This document shows, one piece after another, positions 1 to 5,087 of a stretch of DNA of 5,657 bases (its first letter is position 1; every line of letters starts with the position of its first letter). Made by a program: the position numbers and the translations under genes. Under the pieces are notes generated by a model. It was not told the DNA's origin. It saw nothing but the letters and a program-made list of their open reading frames with translations, and made no database searches. This stretch comes from Actinomycetota bacterium (GTDB taxonomy: Bacteria > Actinomycetota > Actinomycetes > S36-B12 > UBA5976), in assembly GCA_947447095.1 (NCBI GenBank), contig CANFIL010000085.1, forward strand, positions 1 to 5,657, written 5' to 3'.

Positions 1-340
1 ACATACTCGTCGAGTAGTCACTGCCTAAACCAATTAGATATCGATTTCCAGCAACCAAAATCGCATCGTCTTCACTGTGCGCGAACGGACCCACAGCTCC
101 TGAGATGCGAACATGGATTTCAGGGGCGATTTGATCCCCTTTCCAAACTTGCTCGACCTTAACTAAATCAAGTTTTTTCCCGACCTCGATGACAGTCCCG
201 ACAACCAGTTTGTCTACTTGATAGGTATCTTGATTTTGGCCAAACCCTGCAGCACACATCGCGATACTCGGAGTCGTAGAGCTACACAGCACCAAAAAGA
301 AGATGGCCGCTATTGAAGATGTCAGAAATTTTCGCCTCAT
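1..340 (-). CDS. Exported protein with TIMP/NTR-like (OB-fold) pattern, 3' end outside window
   Basis: The first 113 residues are visible and the frame is still open at the window edge. The N-terminus is a signal peptide: basic MRRK, a hydrophobic stretch at residues 10-18, then SIA at 25-27, a good signal peptidase I site, followed by Met28-Cys29. Residues 42-106 alternate short hydrophobic strands: VVGTVIEV (46-53), VKVEQVWKGD (60-69), IHVRIS (75-80), then AGNRYLIGLG (97-106). A 'GxV...VxxVWKG...V...GxxYLIG' layout is what I know from bacterial secreted proteins with TIMP/netrin-like OB folds. No search was run, so the family is an inference. ATG overlaps the stop of the upstream metalloprotease gene as ATGA, and I see no good ribosome binding site before it, so its translation probably depends on the protease gene. 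Neither C19 nor C29 sits in a good lipobox (LVLC, IAMC), so a lipoprotein is less likely. It could instead be an unrelated secreted beta-rich protein. Confidence 0.8.
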   Translation of the reverse strand, partial: MRRKFLTSSIAAIFFLVLCSSTTPSIAMCAAGFGQNQDTYQVDKLVVGTVIEVGKKLDLVKVEQVWKGDQIAPEIHVRISGAVGPFAHSEDDAILVAGNRYLIGLGSDYSTSM

Positions 341-1278
341 GGATAAAGTGCCAGAAGCCCCAATATGTCGCCTTTACCTAAACTTCGCTGAGCCACAGTA
401 CAAGGAGCAGAAACTGATGACATCGTTAAATTCGGGTGAGTTGCAGACGACGCGTGGTCAAGTCCATAGACATGTCCCCATTCGTGCACGGCCACCCCAA
501 CCATGTCAAAAGCGTTACTGCAATTGGCAGGAAGCGTCGAGAACCAATTCCTCGCCGAATTGAATCCGACGTCAGCTGTACTTAGTTCATCTGTACCTGG
601 CCTTGCTATTCCCCACCAACAAGTTCTAGCAAGAGTTGTATAAGCCAACCCTGAAACCCAACCATGCACGTTTACTGTGTCAGTCGGAATAGACGCACAG
701 TTAGCTCCTAGCACAATTGGGATCTGCGGATGAAGTGTGGTTAACCCTACGTAATTATTTCGATTAGTCGGGTTAGCTACAATAGAGCAGTTATTGGTTG
801 CATTAGTGATTATGTTGGCCGCTGATAAATCTGCTGAAACAGCCGACCCACTACCAATCCAATTCCCACTTCCGGCATTATTGAAGTACCAAGCATGGTT
901 ATCAGATTCTTTGTACCCAGCTAAAGCGTAGAACGAATCACTGCATGCAGAGACCCCGCTGGAAATCACTCCAGCGCTGGTTAAATCACTCACAGTTACT
1001 ACGCCATCAAGATTCGCGACATACATCGAATCTCCCGAATCACTTGGATTTGAAGAGATTTCGGCCACTCCTACGGAAGTCCCAATCGCTGGAATAGGCA
1101 ACGACAATTCACCGCTGGAAATTTCTAAATCAATAGGATCGCAAGTAACTTCTGATCCACTTTCATTTACGATGCTCGAGCATGGATTCTGCGCCGCGCC
1201 GGCAACATCTGCCATCCCAATAGTCATACTTGCCATCAAGGCAAAACTAACCGCAATGCAGCTTTGTCGCTTCGCCAT
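337..1278 (-). CDS. Secreted matrixin-like zinc metalloprotease (metzincin, M10A-like)
   Basis: Predicted secreted zinc endopeptidase of 313 residues. Residues 1-29 form a signal peptide (MAKRQ, hydrophobic core, VAGAA before Gln30). The catalytic domain is at the C-terminus. The zinc site HEWGHVYGLDH spans 265-275, with His265, His269 and His275 as ligands and Glu266 as general base. Met286 in NLTMSS fits the Met-turn. Upstream blocks STADVGFNSARNWF (about 233-246) and SGLAYTTLARTCWW (209-222), and the ending SLGKGDILGLLALYP, match the layout of actinobacterial matrixin-type proteins. The exported part has eight cysteines (33, 46, 112, 164, 194, 220, 253, 293), consistent with disulfides. 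No MMP-type cysteine switch (PRCGxPD) is visible. I chose the ATG at 1278 because AGAAGGGG lies 5 bases upstream; the frame is open back to a GTG at 1374, with another ATG at 1308. The substrate is unknown. The last four bases overlap the next gene. Confidence 0.88.
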   Translation of the reverse strand: MAKRQSCIAVSFALMASMTIGMADVAGAAQNPCSSIVNESGSEVTCDPIDLEISSGELSLPIPAIGTSVGVAEISSNPSDSGDSMYVANLDGVVTVSDLTSAGVISSGVSACSDSFYALAGYKESDNHAWYFNNAGSGNWIGSGSAVSADLSAANIITNATNNCSIVANPTNRNNYVGLTTLHPQIPIVLGANCASIPTDTVNVHGWVSGLAYTTLARTCWWGIARPGTDELSTADVGFNSARNWFSTLPANCSNAFDMVGVAVHEWGHVYGLDHASSATHPNLTMSSVSAPCTVAQRSLGKGDILGLLALYP

Positions 1279-1303
1279 AAGGACCCCTTCTCGTTGTTTC
1301 ATT

Positions 1304-1331
1304 TTCATATCAGAACTTTCGCAATCAACAA
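1304..1331 (-). promoter_or_regulatory. Possible promoter of the metalloprotease gene
   Basis: On the minus strand TTGTTG (1331-1326) and TATGAA (1309-1304) are separated by 16 bases, a sigma70-like -35/-10 arrangement. It would give a short leader containing the AGAAGGGG ribosome binding site before the ATG at 1278. Each hexamer matches the consensus only partly (about 4 of 6), so this is a weak call. If transcription starts here, the mini-ORFs at 1305-1354 are not in the mRNA. Confidence 0.25.
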
Positions 1332-1366
1332 ATACCTGCTCATTAGTTACACATTCGTTACCTCCT
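1305..1366 (-). other. Strong Shine-Dalgarno with two overlapping mini-ORFs ahead of the protease gene
   Basis: AGGAGG at 1366-1361 lies six bases before ATG at 1354, an ideal ribosome binding site, yet that ATG opens only Met-Cys-Asn-stop. The TAA overlaps a second ATG (TAATG, 1343) that encodes MSRYLLIAKVLI and ends in TGA at 1307-1305. That TGA overlaps, as ATGA, the ATG at 1308, which is in frame with the metalloprotease and would add ten residues (MKMKQREGVL) before the start chosen here. The layout is directly visible. That it is a translated leader controlling the protease is inference; a chance arrangement is possible. Confidence 0.35.
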
Positions 1367-1375
1367 GAATACACT
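1346..1375 (+). promoter_or_regulatory. Possible promoter of the LysE-family gene
   Basis: GTTACA (1346-1351) and TACACT (1370-1375) are separated by 18 bases and resemble -35 and -10 hexamers. Initiation would fall roughly 7 bases downstream, leaving a leader of about 14 bases before the ATG at 1396 with no room for a normal Shine-Dalgarno. It overlaps the leader of the divergent protease gene, so the two transcripts could interfere. Weak call based on hexamers only. Confidence 0.25.
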
Positions 1376-1395
1376 TGTGGTCAACGCCGATTTGA

Positions 1396-2034
1396 ATGGA
1401 CGGACATTTGGCACACGATCTAATCGGGTTCGCTGTTCTTGCTGGACTTCTCACGATGTTGCCAGGCTTGGATACTGCGCAGATCTTGCGGGCCGCGACG
1501 TTGAATGGTCCGCGCGCAGCGTACGCGACGGTGTTCGGAATCATGACCGGTGTATTGCTTTGGGGCATTGCTGCGGCAGTCGGGATTAGCGCTCTGTTAT
1601 TAGCCTCGAAGATTCTCTATCAAGGCTTCTTGGTTGTCAGCGCGGGATACCTGCTCTATCTAGGTATCAAAATGCTTAGCGATTCACGAAACATGCAGGA
1701 ACTAACAGTCGACACTTCGACGTCAACACGGCGTGGGTGGCAAGAGTACAGTCGCGCGTTTTTTGTAACGTTTACGAATCCGAAGAACGGTGCGTTTTAT
1801 ATCGCAATCTTGCCGCAATTCTTGCCTGAGAACTTGAGCCCTGTTGCTGGTGGACTGCTGCTCGCAACAATTCACAGCTTGGAATGTTTTATCTGGTTCA
1901 GCCTTTTGATTTGGGGAACTAACCTCGCACGTAACTTCTTTGCACGTACGCAAGTTCGAGTTTGGCTCGAACGCATGTCCGGCATCGCGCTCATCGGATT
2001 CGGAATTCGAATGGCAATGGAAGTGAAGGCTTAG
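1396..2034 (+). CDS. LysE/RhtB-family amino acid exporter
   Basis: Predicted inner-membrane exporter of 212 residues, the usual family length. LysE/RhtB proteins export amino acids or related small molecules; the substrate here cannot be read from the sequence. Visible marks are PGLDTAQILR at 23-32 (the family's PGP-type motif with Leu in place of the second Pro), hydrophobic segments near 9-22, 43-70 and 75-93, a polar loop at about 95-117, the conserved TNPKNGAFYIAILPQF at 127-142, and hydrophobic segments at 150-173 and 194-208. This suits the roughly six-helix fold. An in-frame TGA sits immediately before the ATG, so translation cannot start further upstream; TTG at 1408 is a later alternative. 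No clear ribosome binding site precedes the ATG. The gene is divergent from the metalloprotease and converges on gpsA, so it is not in an operon with either. Confidence 0.88.
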   Translation: MDGHLAHDLIGFAVLAGLLTMLPGLDTAQILRAATLNGPRAAYATVFGIMTGVLLWGIAAAVGISALLLASKILYQGFLVVSAGYLLYLGIKMLSDSRNMQELTVDTSTSTRRGWQEYSRAFFVTFTNPKNGAFYIAILPQFLPENLSPVAGGLLLATIHSLECFIWFSLLIWGTNLARNFFARTQVRVWLERMSGIALIGFGIRMAMEVKA

Positions 2035-2038
2035 CGAC

Positions 2039-3058
2039 CTACATGTGCTCCATGGCTTCTTGGCCTGTTTCGGCACGAGCTGGTCGAGCCATGAATGCAG
2101 TAAGCACAAGTTCTGGGCTCAATGCCGAATGCACGACATTCACAACTTGTTCAGTGATCGGCATTTCTACTTCGTGACGCTGCGCCAACTCAAAAAGCGG
2201 CTGGCAACTTTTCACGCCTTCTGAGGTGGTCTTTGTCTTTGCCACAGCCTGTTCGATAGTCATTCCTCGACCAAGGTATTCACCAATCGTGCGGTTACGC
2301 GATAACGGCGACTGACACGTGGCAACCAGGTCACCAACGCCAGCAAGACCCGCGAAGGTCAGTGGATTAGCTCCGAGTGCAACGCCCAAGCGTGACATCT
2401 CAGCCAGACCTCGGGTCATCAGCGCGGACTGAGAATTCTCGCCATAGCCCAAACCAACTGCCATACCGTTTGCTAGCGCGATGACGTTCTTGACTGCGCC
2501 AGCAATCTCGACGCCGATGACGTCTGTTGTGTAATACGGGCGGAAATATTCTGTCGTGCATGCATCCTGTAATCGACGGGCAGATTCTTCATCGATACAT
2601 GCAACTGTTGTTGCAGCAGGTTCGCGAGCCGCAATTTCGTGCGCCAAGTTCGGCCCCGAAACAACCGCAATGCGCTCGTGACTGATTCCGGTAACTTCGG
2701 CGATGACTTCACTCATGCGCTTGGTCGTGCCAAGTTCGATGCCCTTGATCAGCGATGCGACTACGGCATTGGCTGGAATGAGCGACTTCCACTCTTCAAG
2801 GTTTTCCCGCAAGTGCTGCGCAGGGATGGCGAGCACAACAAGCTCAGCCTCAGCTAAAACCTCGGCAGCTTTTGTTGACGCGTTGATTGATGCTGGCAGC
2901 GCCATGTCATCGCAGTACTGAGTGTTTGTGTGCGAGGCGTTGATCTCGTCAACGATCTCTTGCGAACGTGCCCATACAGACACATCACAACCGGCGTCAG
3001 CCAGGATCATGGCGAATACTGAACCCCACGAGCCAGCACCCATAACAGCTGTACGCAT
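2039..3058 (-). CDS. gpsA: NAD(P)-dependent glycerol-3-phosphate dehydrogenase
   Basis: Cytosolic enzyme that reduces dihydroxyacetone phosphate to sn-glycerol-3-phosphate, the backbone for phospholipids. Its 339 residues are full length for the family. The Rossmann start carries the dinucleotide motif GAGSWG at 7-12. Further marks are KGIE at 105-108, SGPNLAHEI at 134-142, the catalytic lysine region AGAVKNVIALANG (Lys190), the substrate-site Arg216 in MTRGLAEM, and GLAGVGDLVATCQSPLSRNR at 237-256. The ATG overlaps the plsC TAA as TAATG, and GAGGAG at 3072-3067, inside the end of plsC, is its ribosome binding site, so the two genes are cotranscribed and probably translationally coupled. In Streptomyces ddl follows gpsA; here a convergent exporter gene does, with four bases between the stop codons and no terminator that I can see. 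Confidence 0.97.
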   Translation of the reverse strand: MRTAVMGAGSWGSVFAMILADAGCDVSVWARSQEIVDEINASHTNTQYCDDMALPASINASTKAAEVLAEAELVVLAIPAQHLRENLEEWKSLIPANAVVASLIKGIELGTTKRMSEVIAEVTGISHERIAVVSGPNLAHEIAAREPAATTVACIDEESARRLQDACTTEYFRPYYTTDVIGVEIAGAVKNVIALANGMAVGLGYGENSQSALMTRGLAEMSRLGVALGANPLTFAGLAGVGDLVATCQSPLSRNRTIGEYLGRGMTIEQAVAKTKTTSEGVKSCQPLFELAQRHEVEMPITEQVVNVVHSALSPELVLTAFMARPARAETGQEAMEHM

Positions 3059-3804
3059 TACGAGTTCTCCTCTGGTTTGGCTGTGCCCAATGCTTCTTCG
3101 CGGCTGAGGGGTTGTGCGGGAGCTTTTTCGCCACGGATTTCTTCAAGCAACGACGTGATGTCGCGCATGATGCGATCGGTTGCTTCTTTAAGAACGGTGG
3201 CCGTCAACGGCTGACTGCGCAGGTCGTCCAAGTTCACTGGACCACCTGCATACACATGCATGGTCTTGCGCGGAAATAGATGCGGGAACTTCTCGTACGG
3301 CCCCAAGACGTCTTGCGGTCCCCACTGAGCCGCTGGAATAACTGGAGCTCCGGTCGTCAATGCAATGCGCGCTACGCCATTCTTAGCCGACATGGGCCAC
3401 AAGTTCTTATCGCGCGTCAATGTACCTTCGGGATAAATCACGACGCACTCGCCCTTGTTCACGGCTTCGATCGCGGAGTGCAATGACGAGACGGCAGCTG
3501 TCGTGCCGCGAGCAACGGGAATCTGGCCAGCATTGAGCAACAGTTTGCCGATGAGTGGAATTTTGAAAACTTGAACTTTGCCAAGGAAGCGTGCCGGGCG
3601 GCCGTTGTCGTGCACGAAGTGGCCGGCAACAAACGGATCGAACCACGACAAGTGATTCATGGCAACGATGATGCCGCCATCACGGTGAAGGTATTCCCCA
3701 CCGCGCCAGTCGCGCTTGGTTAACAGCATCATGAACGGACGCAACAGGCCAGTCACAAAGGTGTAGGCGCCACCTTGTTTTGACTGGGCTTGACGTTTGC
3801 TCAC
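3058..3804 (-). CDS. plsC: 1-acyl-sn-glycerol-3-phosphate acyltransferase (PlsC/AGPAT family)
   Basis: Membrane-associated acyltransferase that transfers an acyl chain to lysophosphatidate to give phosphatidate. All four family blocks are present in its 248 residues: motif I NHLSWFD with the catalytic His51 and Asp56 (HX4D), motif II GQIPVARG at 93-100, motif III YPEGTLTRD at 124-132, and motif IV APVIPAA at 153-159. The hydrophobic stretch at about 15-29 may anchor it to the membrane. The C-terminal tail (about 223-248) is polar, rich in Glu, Ala and Pro, and lacks conserved motifs. The start is a GTG with AGGA eight bases upstream; no in-frame ATG fits better. It follows the hup terminator and leads into gpsA, so it probably has its own promoter, although I could not identify one. 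The family is certain, but the exact acyl acceptor is not, since actinobacteria carry several paralogues. Confidence 0.93.
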   Translation of the reverse strand: MSKRQAQSKQGGAYTFVTGLLRPFMMLLTKRDWRGGEYLHRDGGIIVAMNHLSWFDPFVAGHFVHDNGRPARFLGKVQVFKIPLIGKLLLNAGQIPVARGTTAAVSSLHSAIEAVNKGECVVIYPEGTLTRDKNLWPMSAKNGVARIALTTGAPVIPAAQWGPQDVLGPYEKFPHLFPRKTMHVYAGGPVNLDDLRSQPLTATVLKEATDRIMRDITSLLEEIRGEKAPAQPLSREEALGTAKPEENS

Positions 3805-3828
3805 GGGGTTAATCCTGACATAAAACGA

Positions 3829-3844
3829 GGCCGCCTATACGGCC
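3829..3844. repeat. Short inverted repeat ahead of plsC
   Basis: GGCCG (3829-3833) and CGGCC (3840-3844) form a perfect 5-bp stem around a 6-base loop, 25 bases upstream of the plsC start. On the minus strand TCGTTTTATG follows. It could be a weak second terminator or an mRNA hairpin in the plsC leader. It is short enough to be chance. Confidence 0.3.
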
Positions 3845-3873
3845 CTAGAAATGTGCACTTGCTCTTGATTAGG

Positions 3874-3917
3874 CAAAGAAGAAGCGGTCGGACCCGATTG
3901 CTCGAGCCCGACCGCTT
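3874..3917 (-). terminator. Rho-independent terminator of hup
   Basis: A perfect 10-bp stem (3882-3891 with 3908-3917, AAGCGGTCGG/CCGACCGCTT) encloses a 16-base loop. On the minus strand it is followed by the pyrimidine-rich tail CTTCTTTG. It begins 12 bases after the hup stop codon. The tail is not a pure T-run, so efficiency may be moderate. It separates hup from the plsC-gpsA unit. Confidence 0.8.
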
Positions 3918-3929
3918 AAACGCTTTGGC

Positions 3930-4208
3930 TTACTTGCCTGAAACGATCTTCTTGAATTCTGCGCCAGCGCGGAACTTTGGAACCGAGGTAGCTGCAATGT
4001 TTACAGGTGCACCGGTCTGTGGGTTGCGGCCTGTGCGTGCTGCACGGTCCGACTTTTCGAAGATGCCGAAGCCTGAGAGTGAAACCTTGTCACCCTTAGC
4101 AACTGCGCTCTTTACGCCTTCTAGTACTGCATCTACAGCTGCGGTTGCGTCCTTCTTGCTGATGTCGGCACGCTCGGCCACTAGATCAATTAGTTCTGCC
4201 TTGTTCAT
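3930..4208 (-). CDS. hup: HU-family DNA-binding protein
   Basis: Nucleoid-associated protein that binds and bends DNA as a dimer. The 92 residues contain the full HU fold: the N-terminal helical part MNKAELIDLVAERADISKKDA, then the HU signature from GFGIFEKSDRAARTGRNP through QTG (about 46-66), where the arm proline of NPQTG would intercalate into DNA, and the C-terminal AEFKKIVSGK. The start was chosen at 4208 because GGAGG lies five bases upstream; an in-frame ATG four codons earlier (MEDP) has no ribosome binding site and would overlap that GGAGG. It lacks the long lysine/alanine-rich tail of mycobacterial HupB and Streptomyces HupS, so it is the short, general bacterial type. It sits between two terminators and so is probably monocistronic, with a long leader that may be structured. 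Confidence 0.97.
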   Translation of the reverse strand: MNKAELIDLVAERADISKKDATAAVDAVLEGVKSAVAKGDKVSLSGFGIFEKSDRAARTGRNPQTGAPVNIAATSVPKFRAGAEFKKIVSGK

Positions 4209-4210
4209 TG

Positions 4211-4333
4211 GGTCCTCCATGTTTAGGCCCGACGTTTCCGCTAAGAAAGCCGGAGGGCCATAAAACGCTTTGCCTTATAGCCTTGCTGAGTTGTTCCAGA
4301 CTTCCCCGTCTGGCTCAAGACTCACTTTATGGC
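4211..4333 (-). promoter_or_regulatory. Possible structured hup leader with masked ribosome binding site
   Basis: In the minus-strand transcript GGCCCTCC (4259-4252) can pair with GGAGGACC (4218-4211), which contains the hup Shine-Dalgarno, with one mismatch in eight. Upstream, GCCATAAA (4333-4326) is a perfect complement of TTTATGGC (4264-4257) and shares three bases with the masking arm, so the two pairings compete. Between them lies a perfect 6-bp hairpin, CCAGAC/GTCTGG (4296-4313). The pairings are visible in the sequence. A control role is inference, and no known riboswitch class was recognised. Confidence 0.35.
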
Positions 4334-4374
4334 GCAAAATCAAGGGTTTATTGGTACGCCACGCTACGACACGC

Positions 4375-4413
4375 CGAAAAATCCTTGAAAACCCCCGATT
4401 TTCACCTTTTTCG
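4375..4413. repeat. Nested A/T-rich inverted repeat upstream of hup
   Basis: Outer arms CGAAAAA (4375-4381) and TTTTTCG (4407-4413) are perfect complements. Inside them TGAAAA (4386-4391) and TTTTCA (4399-4404) are also perfect, around the loop CCCCCGA. The internal gaps are 4 and 2 bases. It lies in the spacer between the leuD terminator and hup. It could be a regulator-binding site or a DNA/RNA hairpin. It lacks the GC-rich stem of a usual terminator. Confidence 0.5.
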
Positions 4414-4427
4414 TCCCCAAAGCAGGG

Positions 4428-4436
4428 TTATCCACA
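4428..4436 (+). promoter_or_regulatory. Consensus DnaA-box sequence
   Basis: TTATCCACA matches the classical DnaA box TTATNCACA exactly. It is single, sits between the leuD terminator and the nested inverted repeat, and lies about 220 bases upstream of the hup start. No second box or AT-rich unwinding region accompanies it, so this is not an origin. A role in hup control or as a titration site is speculative. Confidence 0.4.
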
Positions 4437-4440
4437 GCAC

Positions 4441-4472
4441 AAAGCCCGCCGACCGAGTTGGTGGCGGGCTTT
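4441..4472 (-). terminator. Rho-independent terminator of the leuCD unit
   Basis: A perfect 10-bp stem, AAAGCCCGCC (4441-4450) with GGCGGGCTTT (4463-4472), is extended by ACC/GGT (4452-4454 with 4460-4462) around a 5-base loop, with one bulged G. It begins 16 bases after the leuD stop. The T-tract on the minus strand is short (CTTTGTG). The high GC of the stem still makes this a convincing terminator. Confidence 0.8.
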
Positions 4473-4488
4473 GAGTAATGAGTGAAAT

Positions 4489-5076
4489 TTAGGCAGTTGT
4501 TGGCTTGTAGGCCGCGCGCTTGCCTTCAAATTCGCCGATTGTGTCGACGTGCTTGAGAGTAAGGCCGACATCATCGAGGCCTTCCATCAAACGCCAGCGA
4601 ACGTATTCATCAACTTCAAAATTGGCCGTTAAACCACCTGCGGTGATGCTGCGGGCTTCCAAATCGACAGTGACTTGAGTCTCTGGGTTGTTTTCAATTT
4701 CTTTCCAGAGCTGATCCACGACGTCTTGGTCTACGAGCGCAGTCAATAGACCCTGCTTGCCTGAGTTTCCGCGGAAGATGTCGGCAAAGCGTGACGAGAT
4801 GACGACCTTGAAGCCGTAATCCATCAATGCCCACACTGCGTGCTCACGGGAAGATCCGGTTCCAAAGTCTGGACCGGCAACCAATACAGTTGCGCCATCA
4901 AACTGCGATTGGTTCAACACAAACTCTGGGTTCTTGCGCCATGCCGCGAACAACCCATCTTCGAATCCGTGACGGGTAATGCGCTTGAGGTACTCGGCAG
5001 GGATGATCTGGTCGGTATCGACATTGCTGGCACGCAATGGAACTGCGGTGCCGGTGTGAACTGTGAACTTATCCAT
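4489..5076 (-). CDS. leuD: 3-isopropylmalate dehydratase small subunit
   Basis: Small subunit of isopropylmalate isomerase, which with LeuC converts 2-isopropylmalate to 3-isopropylmalate in cytosolic leucine synthesis. Its 195 residues are the usual length. Marks are NVDTDQIIPAEYL at 18-30, GPDFGTGSSREHAVWAL at 68-84 (the swivel-domain substrate loop with GSSREHA), SSRFADIFRGNSGKQGLL at 94-111, and the family C-terminal region VDEYVRWRLMEGLDDVGLTL at 155-174. The ATG is preceded by AAGGAG, eight bases away, which overlaps the leuC stop codon; the intergenic gap is 11 bases, so the two subunits are made from one mRNA. A strong terminator follows. Confidence 0.97.
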   Translation of the reverse strand: MDKFTVHTGTAVPLRASNVDTDQIIPAEYLKRITRHGFEDGLFAAWRKNPEFVLNQSQFDGATVLVAGPDFGTGSSREHAVWALMDYGFKVVISSRFADIFRGNSGKQGLLTALVDQDVVDQLWKEIENNPETQVTVDLEARSITAGGLTANFEVDEYVRWRLMEGLDDVGLTLKHVDTIGEFEGKRAAYKPTTA

Positions 5077-5087
5077 CTGTGCGCTCC

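Noticed and set aside
303..563. Plus-strand open frame of 86 codons
   Set aside because: It lies antisense to the metalloprotease and the start of the partner gene, has no recognisable family pattern, and looks like a shadow of the real frames.
1347..1568. Minus-strand open frame of 73 codons over the start of the exporter
   Set aside because: It is antisense to a clear LysE-family gene and has no domain or convincing start.
2051..2093. CATGGCT/AGCCATG inverted repeat as a terminator for the exporter gene
   Set aside because: The 7-bp stem has a 29-base loop, no T-run follows, and it sits in gpsA coding sequence.
3790..4263. Plus-strand open frame of 157 codons covering hup
   Set aside because: It is antisense to a textbook HU gene and spans its terminator; the translated protein shows no family features.
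4375..4472. Replication origin or plasmid-type origin
   Set aside because: There is only one DnaA box, no iteron array, and no dnaA, dnaN or rep gene nearby; the surrounding genes are ordinary biosynthetic ones.
4208..4485. Plus-strand open frames of 71-88 codons in the leuD-hup spacer
   Set aside because: They have no ribosome binding site or recognisable motif, and they run through the leuD terminator and inverted repeats.
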